A stretch of DNA of 7,847 nt from DATHGT01 sp035317605 (lineage in GTDB: Bacteria; Methylomirabilota; Methylomirabilia; Rokubacteriales; CSP1-6). Shown piece after piece: positions 1-5,254 of the stretch (within the stretch, counting starts at the first letter, position 1; every line of letters begins with the position of its first letter). The stretch spans positions 1 to 7,847 of the forward strand of contig DATHGT010000234.1 in the NCBI GenBank assembly GCA_035317605.1, written 5' to 3'. Both the position numbers and the translations under genes were made by a program. Below the pieces are notes generated by a model, which saw only the letters and a program-made list of their open reading frames with translations, did not search any database and had not been told where the DNA came from.

Positions 1-1553
1 TTCAGCTTGATCTCCTCGTGGGCCGGGGACGGCACCAGGTGGAGGGTGTCGAGGGCGTGCTCGGCGATGCGCGGGCCCACGCCGCGGAGCGTGCGGTAGT
101 CCATGATCGGGATGAACATGGCGCGGTCGATGGTGACCTGCTGGATCTTGTGGAGCATTGCCTCGCGCCGCTTCACGTCGCGTTCGCGGGCCTGCTGCTG
201 GAACAGATCGTCCAGGTCCGGATAGCCGCCGTAGGCGTAGCTGCCCTTCGAGTAGATGAACGACTCCACCCGGCTGGCCGCGTTGCCGGAGTTGCCGACG
301 GCGGCCATGAAGATGCCGCGTAGCTTCTTCTCGCGCCACGCCGAGAGAAAGGTCGCGCGCTCCATGCTGCGGAGCTTGGTCCGGATGCCGACCGAGGTCA
401 GGAAGTTGGCGGCCGCCTCGGCCACCGTGATGAACGGCGGGGTGGGCGTGAAGTCCCCGGCCTCGAACCCCTTGGGATAGCCGGCCTCGGCGAGCAGCTG
501 CTTGGCCTTGGCCGGATCGTAGGGCGCGCCCTCGGTCTGGAGCGCGAACTCCATCACCCGCGGCACGATGATCGAGGTCGGCGGGCAGTACCCGAGGCAC
601 GCCACGTCGTTGATGGCCTTGCGGTCGAGGGCCAGGATGGCGGCCTGGCGCACGCGCTTGTCGGCCCACGGCGATTTCGGGTCCCACTGCTCGGGCATGT
701 CGATCCAGTAGATCGACGCGTGCTTCGACGGCACCAGCTTGAGCCGCGGATCGCGCCGCACGTTCTCGGCGTCCTCGCCGTCGAGCGCGTAGGCGATGTC
801 GGCTTCGCCCTTCTTGAGCATGGCCACGCGAGTGGTGCCCTCGGGCACGCTCTTCATGATCAGGCGCTTGACGTACGGCGCGTGCCGCCAGTACGTCGGC
901 ACCGCCTCCAGGATCAGCTCCACGCCCGGCTGGTGGCTGACGAACTTGAACGGCCCGGCCCCGATCGGATGCTTGCGGAAGCCGTCCTCGCCGACCTGCG
1001 TGATGTACTTCTTCGGCACCACCAGGCCGGCGGCGGTGGCGCTGGTCCCGTAGAAGGTCAGGAAGTCAGGCCACGGCGCCTTGAGGTGAAAGCGAACGAC
1101 GGTGGGATCGACGACCTCGACCCTCGCCACGCGCTCCTGGAACTCCTTGGCGCCGGCGCCCTTGTAACGCTCGTAGCTGAACTTCACGTCGTCCGCGGTG
1201 ACGGGGTCGCCGTTGTGGAACTTCACGCCCTTGCGGATCTTGAACTCGTAGACGAGCCCGTCCGGGCTTTCCTTCCACGACTCGGCCAGGCTCGCGCCGA
1301 TGCGCTGGCCCGGCAGCGGCCGGATGAGCGCGTCGTGCAGCGCGTAGAGGACCGCGAACGGCGTGATCTGCGGGGGCGCGGTGGCCGGATCGAGCCACGA
1401 CGAGGCCAGCGTGACGTGCCAGGCGATGATCACGTCGCCCGCCGGCTCCGCCGTCGCGCTCGCCGTGAATCCGAGCGCGATCACGAAGGTGAGCGGCAGC
1501 GCGGCGAGCAACGAGCGGCCGCGACGAACGGAAACGACGCCAGTGGCGTGCAT
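1..1553 (-). CDS. ABC transporter substrate-binding protein, family 5 (peptide/opine/nickel type), 3' end cut by window
   Basis: Extracytoplasmic solute receptor that would deliver a peptide or peptide-like ligand to a DppBCDF/OppBCDF-type ABC importer. The minus frame is open from ATG at 1553 to the window edge (517 codons); family members are usually about 500-550 residues, so only a short C-terminal piece is missing. It starts with a Sec-type signal peptide: Arg-rich residues 9-13, a hydrophobic core at about 15-30, and a likely cleavage site after Ala35 (ATA|EP). Family-5 signatures follow: VTADDVKFSYERY from residue 118 and PIGAGPFKF from 196, then LDRKAI and the LLAEAGYPKGF segment typical of lobe II. 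The start is fixed by GGAGGG at 1559-1564, five bases upstream. A promoter and a GC hairpin lie in its leader. The permease genes are not visible and may lie to the left. Cys319 and Cys323 are unusual for this fold. The substrate cannot be read from sequence; dipeptide, oligopeptide, glutathione or other ligands are all possible. Confidence 0.93.
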   Translation of the reverse strand, partial: MHATGVVSVRRGRSLLAALPLTFVIALGFTASATAEPAGDVIIAWHVTLASSWLDPATAPPQITPFAVLYALHDALIRPLPGQRIGASLAESWKESPDGLVYEFKIRKGVKFHNGDPVTADDVKFSYERYKGAGAKEFQERVARVEVVDPTVVRFHLKAPWPDFLTFYGTSATAAGLVVPKKYITQVGEDGFRKHPIGAGPFKFVSHQPGVELILEAVPTYWRHAPYVKRLIMKSVPEGTTRVAMLKKGEADIAYALDGEDAENVRRDPRLKLVPSKHASIYWIDMPEQWDPKSPWADKRVRQAAILALDRKAINDVACLGYCPPTSIIVPRVMEFALQTEGAPYDPAKAKQLLAEAGYPKGFEAGDFTPTPPFITVAEAAANFLTSVGIRTKLRSMERATFLSAWREKKLRGIFMAAVGNSGNAASRVESFIYSKGSYAYGGYPDLDDLFQQQARERDVKRREAMLHKIQQVTIDRAMFIPIMDYRTLRGVGPRIAEHALDTLHLVPSPAHEEIKL

Positions 1554-1558
1554 GTGTG

Positions 1559-1564
1559 CCCTCC
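1559..1564 (-). promoter_or_regulatory. Ribosome binding site of the substrate-binding protein gene
   Basis: On the minus strand GGAGGG ends five bases before the ATG at 1553. It fixes that start and sits immediately after the GC hairpin at 1573-1592, so folding of the leader could affect its access. Confidence 0.7.
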
Positions 1565-1572
1565 AAGAGAAA

Positions 1573-1592
1573 GCCGGCCGTCGCCGGCCGGC
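1573..1592 (-). promoter_or_regulatory. GC stem-loop in the leader of the substrate-binding protein gene
   Basis: A perfect 8-bp inverted repeat (GCCGGCCG / CGGCCGGC, 4-base loop) is read on the minus strand just before TTTCTCTT and then the ribosome-binding site. If the promoter at 1603-1631 is real, the hairpin begins within a few bases of the transcript 5' end. It could be a 5' stabilising hairpin, an attenuator or weak intrinsic terminator (short imperfect U-tract), or a stop for read-through from the upstream hydrolase. The base pairing is seen; the role is inferred. Confidence 0.45.
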
Positions 1593-1602
1593 GTTGCGCG
1601 TG

Positions 1603-1631
1603 ACGCTACCGCGCCCTCGCGAACGAGTCAA
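1603..1631 (-). promoter_or_regulatory. Candidate sigma-70-type promoter for the substrate-binding protein gene
   Basis: Minus strand: -35 TTGACT (1631-1626, 5/6 to consensus), a 17-base spacer, and -10 TAGCGT (1608-1603, with the important first, second and sixth bases matching). The predicted transcript start near 1596 gives a leader of about 43 bases. The same -10 hexamer and spacing recur upstream of the hydrolase unit at 2861-2889. A 6-bp inverted repeat (1633-1651) abuts the -35 on its upstream side. Confidence 0.45.
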
Positions 1632-1632
1632 T

Positions 1633-1651
1633 CGGCGCCGGGTTTGCGCCG
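1633..1651 (-). repeat. Inverted repeat CGGCGC-N7-GCGCCG between hydrolase and substrate-binding protein genes
   Basis: A perfect 6-bp inverted repeat with a 7-base loop lies one base upstream of the TTGACT -35 box and 45 bases after the hydrolase stop. It could be part of the hydrolase 3' end or a protein site above the promoter. No U-tract follows, so a classic intrinsic terminator is unlikely. Confidence 0.3.
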
Positions 1652-1668
1652 CGAGCACGCCGTCGCCG

Positions 1669-1686
1669 CGCGGTCGGGAAACCGCG
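1669..1686 (-). terminator. Possible stem-loop after the hydrolase stop (no U-tract)
   Basis: CGCGGT and ACCGCG pair across a 6-base loop, about 10 bases downstream of the hydrolase TAA on the minus strand. The following bases are GC-rich with no run of T. It may protect the transcript 3' end or be chance in GC-rich DNA. The position is suggestive, the sequence weak. Confidence 0.25.
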
Positions 1687-1695
1687 ATGGCGGGC

Positions 1696-2724
1696 TTACA
1701 GCCGCTGCTCGCCGAGCCAGCCGGCGACGGCGTCCACCAGCGCCTGCGTGTTGTCACTGAAGCCGTGGGCCGCCGCGCTCCGGCCTTTCGGGTTGGGCAA
1801 GACGAGCAGCTTCACGCTCGGCGGGAGGGAGCCCGGGGACGTTCCCGCCGACAGCAGCGCGTAGGGCTCGAACGGCTCGATGACCGCGTCGCCCTGATCG
1901 CGCACCAGGAGAATGGGCCGCGGGATCCGTCTGATCCAGTACGTCCCGTCTGCGGTGCTGGTGGGCTCCCACCGGTACGTCAAGAAGTGCTGGGCGGTGA
2001 CCGGGACGGGCTGACCGGTGATCCAGCCCATCCGCACCGGCAGCACGGCGTCAGCGCGCCCGTCGCGCAGCGACCCGAACGCCGCCTCGGACAGCTCGCG
2101 GAAGTTCTCTTCGTTCTGCACGAGCAGGTGCCGCGATTTCCACGGCAGGTTCGCGAACGTCCCGGTCAGGACGACCGCCTTGAGATCGGCGTCCCAGTTC
2201 GTGGCGGCGTAGAACTGGACCTGGATGTTGCCGAGGCTGTGGCCGTGCAACACCAGGGTGCGATACCCGAGGGCACGCGCCGTGTAGACCGCCGCCTCGA
2301 TGTCCCGGCGGACGTCCAGGAAGTTGTCGGTGTTGACCCGGTCGTCGTGCTGTCGTGTGTTGATCCCCAGCACCGCATAGCCCTTGGCGACCAAACCACG
2401 CGCGAGAAACCCGTTGGGATTGCCCTGGAAGTTACCCCCGCTGCCGTGCACGGTGACGACGAGGGTCGTGGAGCCGGCCGCCTTGTCGCCGGGCTGCCAG
2501 AGGGCGGCGTCGACACGGACGCCGTCGATCGTCTTGATCGCGAGGAACCTGAGACTGACGCCGGCGGGGGCGACGAAATCCGCCCGTAACCCGGCCGGCG
2601 CGGCGACGACGTCGTACTCGATGGCCGCCGCCGTTTGCCCGGCGGACGCGTCGACGGCCGGAACGACGGTCGCCGTGAGGAATGCAGCGGCGCAGGCGAC
2701 CCACGCGGTGCGTACGGTCTTCAT
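1696..2724 (-). CDS. Secreted alpha/beta-fold hydrolase
   Basis: A 342-residue serine hydrolase (esterase, lipase or amidase-like) predicted to act outside the cytoplasm. Residues 1-28 look like a Sec signal peptide (MKTVR, then an Ala/Val-rich core, cleavage near ASA|GQ). The mature part has the oxyanion-loop motif HGSGG at 93-97, the nucleophile elbow GHSLG with Ser163, a candidate acid residue in the strand ILLVRDQGD (Asp276 or Asp279), and the catalytic His320 in AHGFSD. The triad is therefore complete. Two ATGs lie close together: GGAGG at 2732-2736 is only one base from the ATG at 2730 but seven from that at 2724, so the second is preferred; it also begins the signal peptide directly. 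A much longer reading frame upstream is not protein-like. The start overlaps the stop of a 33-codon ORF (ATGA), implying translational coupling. The substrate is unknown; the family is too broad for a finer call. Confidence 0.9.
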   Translation of the reverse strand: MKTVRTAWVACAAAFLTATVVPAVDASAGQTAAAIEYDVVAAPAGLRADFVAPAGVSLRFLAIKTIDGVRVDAALWQPGDKAAGSTTLVVTVHGSGGNFQGNPNGFLARGLVAKGYAVLGINTRQHDDRVNTDNFLDVRRDIEAAVYTARALGYRTLVLHGHSLGNIQVQFYAATNWDADLKAVVLTGTFANLPWKSRHLLVQNEENFRELSEAAFGSLRDGRADAVLPVRMGWITGQPVPVTAQHFLTYRWEPTSTADGTYWIRRIPRPILLVRDQGDAVIEPFEPYALLSAGTSPGSLPPSVKLLVLPNPKGRSAAAHGFSDNTQALVDAVAGWLGEQRL

Positions 2725-2822
2725 GAACATGCCTCCGCAGGCGGAATGATCGGCTGGTGCCAGGTGATCCGCATGCCGTCCCGCACCTCGGTCCGCGTCG
2801 TGCCCTCGGCCGTCTGGCTCAT
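2721..2822 (-). CDS. 33-codon leader ORF, probable 5' remnant of a CocE/NonD-type hydrolase gene
   Basis: Read on the minus strand from ATG at 2822 to TGA at 2723-2721. GAGGAG lies about six bases upstream of the ATG, an excellent ribosome-binding site. The stop shares ATGA with the hydrolase start at 2724, so ribosomes finishing here could reinitiate on the hydrolase. The peptide contains EVRDGMRITWHQPI. From memory of the family, this resembles the N-terminus of CocE/NonD (Xaa-Pro dipeptidyl-peptidase-like) hydrolases, which usually continue into PMDDG; here it runs into PPAEACS and ends. I infer either a gene remnant left by a deletion that joined its start to the secreted hydrolase, or a coupled leader peptide. 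Both can be true. It may not be annotated by gene finders because of its length. Confidence 0.5.
   Translation of the reverse strand: MSQTAEGTTRTEVRDGMRITWHQPIIPPAEACS
2732..2736 (-). promoter_or_regulatory. Ribosome binding site deciding the hydrolase start
   Basis: Minus-strand GGAGG with a seven-base spacer to the ATG at 2724 but only one base to the ATG at 2730. It lies inside the codons of the upstream small ORF, as expected for coupled genes. Confidence 0.6.
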
Positions 2823-2860
2823 TCGCGCTCTCCTCGTGCTCGGTCGATCCCGCGGCGCTC

Positions 2861-2889
2861 ACGCTACCATGCCCGACCGCCGCGGTCAG
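2861..2889 (-). promoter_or_regulatory. Candidate promoter for the leader ORF and hydrolase
   Basis: Minus strand: -35 CTGACC (2889-2884), 17-base spacer, -10 TAGCGT (2866-2861). It would start a transcript near 2854, about 30 bases before the leader ORF ATG. The -10 and its two preceding G residues are identical to those upstream of the substrate-binding protein gene. The palindrome 2875-2887 covers the -35 and part of the spacer, a typical repressor position. Confidence 0.4.
2875..2887. promoter_or_regulatory. 13-bp palindrome in the divergent promoter region (candidate operator)
   Basis: GACCGC-C-GCGGTC is a perfect inverted repeat around one central base. With a one-base centre it cannot make a good RNA hairpin and is more like a DNA-binding site. 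It overlaps the -35/spacer of the leftward promoter and lies five bases upstream of a TTGACT box for the rightward gene, so one regulator could act on both units. No regulator gene is adjacent. Confidence 0.35.
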
Positions 2890-2892
2890 GCT

Positions 2893-2922
2893 TTGACTTC
2901 TGAACACTTCTGTGGCGAAACT
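2893..2922 (+). promoter_or_regulatory. Weak candidate promoter for the DsbA-family gene
   Basis: Plus strand: TTGACT at 2893-2898, an 18-base spacer and GAAACT at 2917-2922 (three of six matches, including the second and sixth bases). The predicted transcript would begin about 38 bases before the ATG at 2967. The -35 is good, the -10 poor. Confidence 0.3.
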
Positions 2923-2966
2923 GCTCGGAGGACGTTCAGTCTGATCCCGGTCCAGGGAGAACCAGC

Positions 2967-4034
2967 ATGACTTGTTCAACGCGATGGTCGTGGAGTGCCG
3001 GCATGGCCGGACTCCTGGTGGCGATGGCGCTCGAAGCTTCGGCCCAGGGGACGCCGCCCCCGAAGAACGCGGCCGCGACGATCGGAAACGAAGTGATCTC
3101 GATATCCGAGGTGGAGAAGAGCAGCGCCACCGAGCTGGCCGGCCTCGAGGAGCAGCGCTATCGCGTGCTCGACCGCAGGCTCGGCGCGATGATCGCCGAG
3201 AAGCTGCTCACGCTCGAGGCCAAGAAGCGCGGGGTGAGCATGGAAGCGCTGATGCACGCGGAAGTCACCTCGAAGGTGCCGGCCGTCACCGGCGAGGACG
3301 TCAACGCGTTCATCTCGCAGAACCGCGAACGCCTGCCCAAGGGCGACGAGGCGGACCTGAAGGTGAAGGTTGCCGACTATCTGCACCGCCTGCAGCTCAA
3401 CCAGCGGACGGAGGCGTTCGTGGCCGGTCTGCGCGAGCAGACGCCGGTGCAGGTCTTCCTCAAGCCACCGGATCCCGTCCGCGTCAGCGTGGACAGCAAG
3501 GGCGGCTTCGCCCGCGGGCCCGATGACGCGGCGGTGACCATCGTGGAGTTCACGGACTTTCAGTGCCCGTTCTGCAAGAACGTGGTGCCCACGCTCAAGG
3601 ACCTGGTCACCAGGTATGGAGACAAGGTCCGCTGGGTGTTCCGCGATTACCCGATCGTGGGATTGCATCCCGACGCCCCGCTCGTCCACGAGGCGGCCCG
3701 GTGCGCCGGCGAGCAGGGCAAGTTCTGGCTCTACCACGACCTCGCCTTCGAGCGCGCGCCCGCGGCCACGCCGGCCAACCTGAAGGCCTACGCGGCCGAG
3801 GTCGGCGTCGAAGCCAACGCCTTCAGCCAGTGCCTGGACAGCCACAAGCACCGCGCGGCGGTCGCGGCGGACGTCGAGACCGGCTCCAAGCTCGGGGTGA
3901 CCGGGACGCCGACGTTCTTCATCAACGGCCAGCTCCTGGTCGGCAATCAGCCGCTGGCGGAATTCCAGCGCGTCGTCGAGCGCGAGCTGGGACGCACGGC
4001 GGCGGCGCCGGCGCCGACTGTCAACCCGCGCTGA
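2967..4034 (+). CDS. Exported DsbA-family thiol-disulfide oxidoreductase with SurA-like N-terminal domain
   Basis: A 355-residue envelope protein predicted to make, break or shuffle disulfides in exported proteins. Residues 1-26 form a signal peptide (cleavage ASA|QG). Residues about 35-165 resemble the helical N-domain of SurA/PpiC-type chaperones: an IGNEVISISEVE opening, then charged helices with AEKLLTLEAKKRGVS and VTGEDVNAFI. Residues about 178-343 are a DsbA/thioredoxin_4 domain: GPDDAAVTIVEFTDFQCPFC with active-site Cys200-Pro-Phe-Cys203, FRDYPI, HEAARCAGEQGKFW, and GTPTFFING with the cis-proline Pro315. Extra cysteines are Cys246 and Cys289. There is no catalytic parvulin domain, so prolyl isomerase activity is not expected. 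AGGGAGA at 2954-2960 sets the start. The TGA overlaps the earliest possible MFS codon, suggesting one operon. The direction of redox catalysis (oxidase or isomerase) cannot be told from sequence. Confidence 0.92.
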   Translation: MTCSTRWSWSAGMAGLLVAMALEASAQGTPPPKNAAATIGNEVISISEVEKSSATELAGLEEQRYRVLDRRLGAMIAEKLLTLEAKKRGVSMEALMHAEVTSKVPAVTGEDVNAFISQNRERLPKGDEADLKVKVADYLHRLQLNQRTEAFVAGLREQTPVQVFLKPPDPVRVSVDSKGGFARGPDDAAVTIVEFTDFQCPFCKNVVPTLKDLVTRYGDKVRWVFRDYPIVGLHPDAPLVHEAARCAGEQGKFWLYHDLAFERAPAATPANLKAYAAEVGVEANAFSQCLDSHKHRAAVAADVETGSKLGVTGTPTFFINGQLLVGNQPLAEFQRVVERELGRTAAAPAPTVNPR

Positions 4035-4042
4035 GCCCGCTC

Positions 4043-4067
4043 GGAGGGGGACCGTCTTCGCGGTCCC
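4043..4067 (+). promoter_or_regulatory. Shine-Dalgarno-like run and stem-loop before the MFS gene
   Basis: GGAGG at 4043-4047 is followed directly by GGGACCG (4048-4054), a 6-base loop and CGGTCCC (4061-4067), which form a perfect 7-bp stem. No ATG, GTG or TTG lies at normal spacing from the GGAGG. The stem may bring the site closer to a start beyond it (GTG at 4085) or may regulate coupling with the preceding gene. The pairing is seen; the function is inferred. Confidence 0.35.
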
Positions 4068-4084
4068 TGCTCGCCCCGCTGTGT

Positions 4085-5254
4085 GTGATCGTCGGGGCGA
4101 ATACGTTTTCGATCGGTGGGTTTGCGCCGCTGCTGCCGGAGATGAGCCGCGGGGCCGGCCTCGCCGATTGGGAGCTCGGAATTCTCGCCGGGGTGTTCGG
4201 GTTCGCGCGGATGATCTCGGACTTGCCCGCGGGCCTGGTCATCCAGCGGCACCTGCGTCGGGCGCTGCTGTGCGCGCCGCTGGGCATCATCGCCGGCGTG
4301 GCGTGTCTCGGGGCGGGCGGGCCGTTCTGGCTGCTCGTGCTCGGTCGTGGGCTGATGGCCGTCGGCCACACCCTCGGCATGCTCGGCGGGCTCACCGCGG
4401 TGCTGCGGTATGCGGCGCCCAACCGGCTCGGCGCCTCGCTGAACGTCTACGAGTTCTCGGCGATGATCGGGATGCTCGGCGGCGTCATGCTGGTGGGATC
4501 GTTACCGGCGTCGCTGCCCTGGAACATCGCGCTGATCGTGACCTGCTCGCCGCAGCTGATCGGGATGCTGATCCTGCCGCTGGCCCTGCGCACGCTGCCC
4601 CGCGAGAGCGCCGTCGATCCGGCGACCCGAACGGACGCCGCGATCGCTTCATCGCCGCGTCCGGTGGCCGGATCGTCGCGACTGGTGGTCCTGGCCTTCG
4701 CCGCGGGCACGGCACTCGCGCTCACCTACACGACGGTGGAGCAGTTCCTGCTGCCCCTGCGGGCCAGCCGCGAGTTCGGCCTCGGCCGATCGGGCATCGC
4801 CTCGCTGTTGATGACGAGTCAGCTCGCCGATCTCCTCGCGCTGCTGCCGGTCGGCCTGTGGGCCGATCGCCGCGGCGTCGCGCGCATGCTCGGGACCGTG
4901 CTCTTCGCTCTCGCCGCGGGCGCCTTGCTGATCGGGTTCGGCACGCTTCCGCTCATGGCGATCGGGTGCGCGTCGCTCGGACTCGGAATGGCCGGATGGA
5001 TGCTCCCGCTCGGCGTGATCCGCTCGGTGACCTCGACCGAGCGGATCGGCTGGCTCACCGCGTGGTATCGCGTGAGCATCGACGCGGGCATGTTCGTCGG
5101 CCCGCTCGTCGGCGGCCTCCTCGGGCTCGGCCGCGCCGGCCTGCTGCCCCTGGTCAGCGCGACCGCGATGGCCACCATCGCGGTCCTGCTGTTACGCGCC
5201 CCCGCTCCGGGCGATCGGCCCGCTACGTCGCCCGCGGATAGCCCACACCTTTGA
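4085..5254 (+). CDS. Major facilitator superfamily (MFS) transporter
   Basis: Polytopic inner-membrane secondary transporter, substrate unknown. From GTG at 4085 it has 389 residues, near the usual 390-420, with about 12 hydrophobic segments split by a polar central loop at about 170-199. MFS signatures: DLPAGLVIQRHLRR (46-59) after TM2, a degraded motif A; LWADRRG (258-264) in the equivalent loop of the second half; and YRVSIDAGMFVGPLVGG (328-344) in TM11. The start is uncertain. GTG 4085 is the first conventional start codon, yet the frame is open upstream with hydrophobic LLAPLC and basic residues that would complete TM1. Translation may therefore begin at a rare CTG (4067, or 4031 overlapping the previous stop). 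The frame continues far upstream only as an overlap with the DsbA gene. The 3' end overlaps the convergent acyl-CoA synthetase gene by 32 bp. Drug efflux or metabolite transport are both possible. Confidence 0.9.
   Translation: MIVGANTFSIGGFAPLLPEMSRGAGLADWELGILAGVFGFARMISDLPAGLVIQRHLRRALLCAPLGIIAGVACLGAGGPFWLLVLGRGLMAVGHTLGMLGGLTAVLRYAAPNRLGASLNVYEFSAMIGMLGGVMLVGSLPASLPWNIALIVTCSPQLIGMLILPLALRTLPRESAVDPATRTDAAIASSPRPVAGSSRLVVLAFAAGTALALTYTTVEQFLLPLRASREFGLGRSGIASLLMTSQLADLLALLPVGLWADRRGVARMLGTVLFALAAGALLIGFGTLPLMAIGCASLGLGMAGWMLPLGVIRSVTSTERIGWLTAWYRVSIDAGMFVGPLVGGLLGLGRAGLLPLVSATAMATIAVLLLRAPAPGDRPATSPADSPHL

Noticed and set aside
720..1760. Long open frame on the plus strand opposite the substrate-binding protein gene, with shorter ones around 18-480
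   Set aside because: Arg/His/Gly/Ala-rich low-complexity translation without motifs. The minus frame carries a full signal peptide, ribosome-binding site and family signatures. Antisense openness is expected at this GC content.
1363..2589. Plus-strand open frame of about 400 codons opposite the hydrolase
   Set aside because: It spans two genes and the intergenic region, with no recognisable domain; the minus-strand hydrolase has a complete catalytic triad.
2725..2979. N-terminal extension of the hydrolase to an ATG at 2979
   Set aside because: The extra 85 residues are not protein-like, would bury the signal peptide and would run through the divergent promoter region and past the DsbA start. 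The ATG at 2724 has the proper ribosome-binding site.
2976..3851. Minus-strand open frame opposite the DsbA-family gene
   Set aside because: Shadow frame; the plus strand encodes CPFC and cis-proline motifs and a signal peptide.
3563..4084. Treating the MFS reading frame as one 563-residue protein starting inside the DsbA gene
   Set aside because: The upstream part is Arg/Pro-rich shadow sequence of the DsbA coding region with no membrane segments; homology-like sequence starts only near 4067-4085.
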